64,000 nt of DNA from NCBI GenBank assembly GCA_944322565.1, contig CALUPG010000008.1, positions 1 to 64,000 of the forward strand. The letters are read 5' to 3'. Shown here one piece after another: positions 60,338 through 64,000 of this stretch (positions within the stretch are counted from its first letter, which is position 1; each line of letters begins with the position of its first letter). The position numbers and the translations under genes are program-made. Origin of the DNA: an uncultured Bacteroidales bacterium (GTDB lineage: Bacteria > Bacteroidota > Bacteroidia > Bacteroidales > UBA932). The notes under the pieces were generated by a model. That model did not search any database, was not told the DNA's origin, and saw only the letters and a program-made list of their open reading frames with translations.

Positions 60338-61600
60338 TCAGTCGTGGATTGCCATATCAGGAATCTCGTCCCCTTCATATTCTCCTCTCTTGAGCTTTGC
60401 CACAACCTCGGAGAAAGTCTTGAGCGTGTATTCCACATCTTCCATCGAATGTGCCGCTGTCGGTATGATACGGAAAATAATCATACCCTTAGGAATGACA
60501 GGATAAACGACTATAGAGCAGAATATGCCATAATTCTCCCGGAGGTCCTTGGCAATATTGGTGGCTTCAACCACACCGCCCTTGACTGCCACCGGAGTGA
60601 CACAGGCTTCTGCTGGACCTATGTCAAGTCCCATGTCACGGAATCCTTTCTGAAGCGCCCTGGTGACGGTGAAGAGTTTCTTGCGGAGCTCATCTCCCTC
60701 GGCACTCCTTATGATCTCGAGTCTCTTGAGTCCGCCTTCCACGAATGCCATCGGGAGTGACTTGGCATAAATCTGAGAGCGGAGATTATAGCGGAGATAG
60801 TCTATGATTACCTTCGGGCCGGCAACAAATCCACCGATTGAGGCCATGGACTTCGCGTATGCTCCGATATAGAGGTCAACTTCATCCATCACGCCGAAAT
60901 GCTCTGAAGTACCGCGGCCGTGCTCTCCCATCACTCCGAAGCCATGGGCATCGTCAATGAGGATTCTGAAATTGTATTTCTTCTTCAATGCAACTATCTG
61001 GTCAAGTATGCCGAGAGCACCGGTCATTCCGTATACGCCTTCGGTGATGAGGAGAATGCCTCCGCCGGTCTCCTCACAGAGCTTGGTGGCTCTCTTCAGG
61101 GTAGCCTCGCAGCTCTCGATGTCATTGTGGCGGTATGTCATTCTCTTTCCCATGTGAAGACGGGCACCGTCAATGAGACAGGCATGTGCTTCTGAATCAT
61201 ATACAATCACATCATGTCTGTCCATGAGTGCGTCGATTGTGGAAATGATTCCCTGGTATCCGAAATTGAAGAGGAATGCATCTTCCTTTTTCTCAAAATC
61301 CGCAAGCTCCCTTTCAAACTTCTCGTGGAGGGAAGTATGGCCGGACATCATGCGGCTTCCCATCGGATATGCAAGGCCCCATCTGGCAGCAGCCTCGGCG
61401 TCAGTCTTCCTCACCTCAGGATGATTGGCAAGTCCGAGATAGTTGTTAAGGCTCCAGCAGAGTACCGGCTTGCCGTTGAATATCATGTGCGGACCGAGTT
61501 CGCCTTCAAGCTTCGGGTACATATAATAGCCGAAAGCCTTCTGTCTGTACTGGCCGAGCGGGCCGCCTGAATCTTTTGCTATTCTGTCAAAAATATCCAT
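60338..61600 (-). CDS. spt: Serine palmitoyltransferase (alpha-oxoamine synthase)
   Basis: 420 residues. PLP fold-type I alpha-oxoamine synthase: LCWSLNNYLGLANHPEVRKT, YPMGSRMMSGHTSLHEKFER, FNFGYQGIISTIDALMDRHD, VYDSEAHACLIDGARL, ILIDDAHGFGVMGEHGRG (Asp/His of the PLP site) and GAYAKSMASIGGFVAG (PLP Lys). Closest in type to Bacteroides Spt, which condenses serine with palmitoyl-CoA to 3-ketosphinganine; AAT-like KBL and BioF lack this N-terminus. First gene of spt-SDR-acyltransferase-like-pgpH. Confidence 0.87.
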   Translation of the reverse strand: MDIFDRIAKDSGGPLGQYRQKAFGYYMYPKLEGELGPHMIFNGKPVLCWSLNNYLGLANHPEVRKTDAEAAARWGLAYPMGSRMMSGHTSLHEKFERELADFEKKEDAFLFNFGYQGIISTIDALMDRHDVIVYDSEAHACLIDGARLHMGKRMTYRHNDIESCEATLKRATKLCEETGGGILLITEGVYGMTGALGILDQIVALKKKYNFRILIDDAHGFGVMGEHGRGTSEHFGVMDEVDLYIGAYAKSMASIGGFVAGPKVIIDYLRYNLRSQIYAKSLPMAFVEGGLKRLEIIRSAEGDELRKKLFTVTRALQKGFRDMGLDIGPAEACVTPVAVKGGVVEATNIAKDLRENYGIFCSIVVYPVIPKGMIIFRIIPTAAHSMEDVEYTLKTFSEVVAKLKRGEYEGDEIPDMAIHD

Positions 61601-61665
61601 AACTGTTGAATTTTGGTATGCGTTAATAATGGTATCGTCAAACTGTCCGTAAATTCAGGCCTCCC

Positions 61666-63702
<2,037 letters not shown>

Positions 63703-63719
<17 letters not shown>

Positions 63720-64000
63720 TTCCTGCCGTAAAATTGATGCCTGACTCAGCATAGAGCGGAACTCTCTGGACTGTCATGTCAAGCAGATTTCCTCCATGTG
63801 CCCAGAAAGACAACTGCCTTGTGAATTTGAACTCTGCTGACACACCGAGGTCGGCATAGCCTGGAATCACGGCAGAGGAATGGGGAAGACTGCCGCCGAT
63901 GCCCAGGAATCCTTTCCTTGCAGTGGCAAAGCCGCAGTCCACTCCCACATATATCCTTTTGTTCCAATTATATACCATATTGACATACCCGGACAACGCC
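63703..64000 (-). CDS. 3' end of an outer-membrane-protein-like gene (runs off the window)
   Basis: About 98 codons are open to the window edge with no ATG near the edge, so the start is outside. Alternating strands such as KRIYVGVDCGFATA, YADLGVSAEFKFTRQLSFWA and the terminal SGINFTAGICLNL suggest the last strands of an outer-membrane beta barrel. The trailing residues NLL and AHGGNLLDMTVQRVPLYAE are like the end of TonB-dependent receptor-type or porin-like barrels, but no family can be fixed from this piece. Confidence 0.5.

Overview
The window looks like chromosome from a member of the Bacteroidales (phylum Bacteroidota). The evidence is promoters of the Bacteroides type (TTTG, about 20 bases, then TAnnTTTG) upstream of several genes, lipoprotein and TolC/outer-membrane gene content, a serine palmitoyltransferase gene (sphingolipid synthesis), split gcvPA/gcvPB glycine decarboxylase genes, and trigger factor-clpP-clpX followed by a 7TM-HDIG (PgpH-like) gene. 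Genus cannot be fixed by eye. All functional calls are by reading the proteins; no search was run.

Region 1 (1 to about 4390) is AT-richer and accessory. It holds a hipBA toxin-antitoxin pair, a frameshifted IS1595-type transposase, and a two-gene operon (77-residue unknown plus a uracil-DNA-glycosylase-fold-like protein with a Cys-rich N-terminus). That operon has a near-perfect Bacteroides promoter and a long leader with a GNRA-capped hairpin, a rod of six nested helices and a further hairpin. A second potential RNA structure and a terminator lie between hipBA and the transposase.

Region 2 (4579 to 27284) is core-like and of higher GC: GH25 lysozyme lipoprotein, HD hydrolase, GH5 mannanase-like lipoprotein, a membrane 4Fe-4S protein with a ferredoxin-type aldo/keto reductase, a decayed EamA transporter, rmuC, a six-gene YbhGFSR-like efflux operon (tolC, hlyD, two ATPases, two permeases), a PAP2 phosphatase fused to an outer-membrane barrel, a TauE permease, an exported unknown pair, a His-rich COG0523 GTPase, an aldose-epimerase homologue, topB and a Mug-like DNA glycosylase.

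Region 3 (27339 to 44383) is metabolic and efflux: the complete glycine cleavage operon gcvT-gcvH-gcvPA-gcvPB-lpd, an adjacent ppk1-ppx-lplA operon whose ligase could lipoylate GcvH, a deoxynucleoside kinase, a metallophosphoesterase, and a tolC-macA-macB(ATPase)-macB(permease) efflux operon ending in a clear terminator.

Region 4 (44384 to 64000) has a CDF metal exporter and then a tight six-gene operon (51276 down to 45363) in which every product has an export signal and none has a known function. At least two members carry an LPP20-like pattern. This is my best candidate for an undescribed envelope system. It is followed by gdhA (probably nearly leaderless), tig-clpP-clpX, and an operon spt-SDR-acyltransferase-like-pgpH that couples sphingolipid synthesis to a cyclic-dinucleotide phosphodiesterase-like protein. 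The window ends with gyrB and the 3' end of an outer-membrane-protein-like gene. I found no tRNA, rRNA or CRISPR array.
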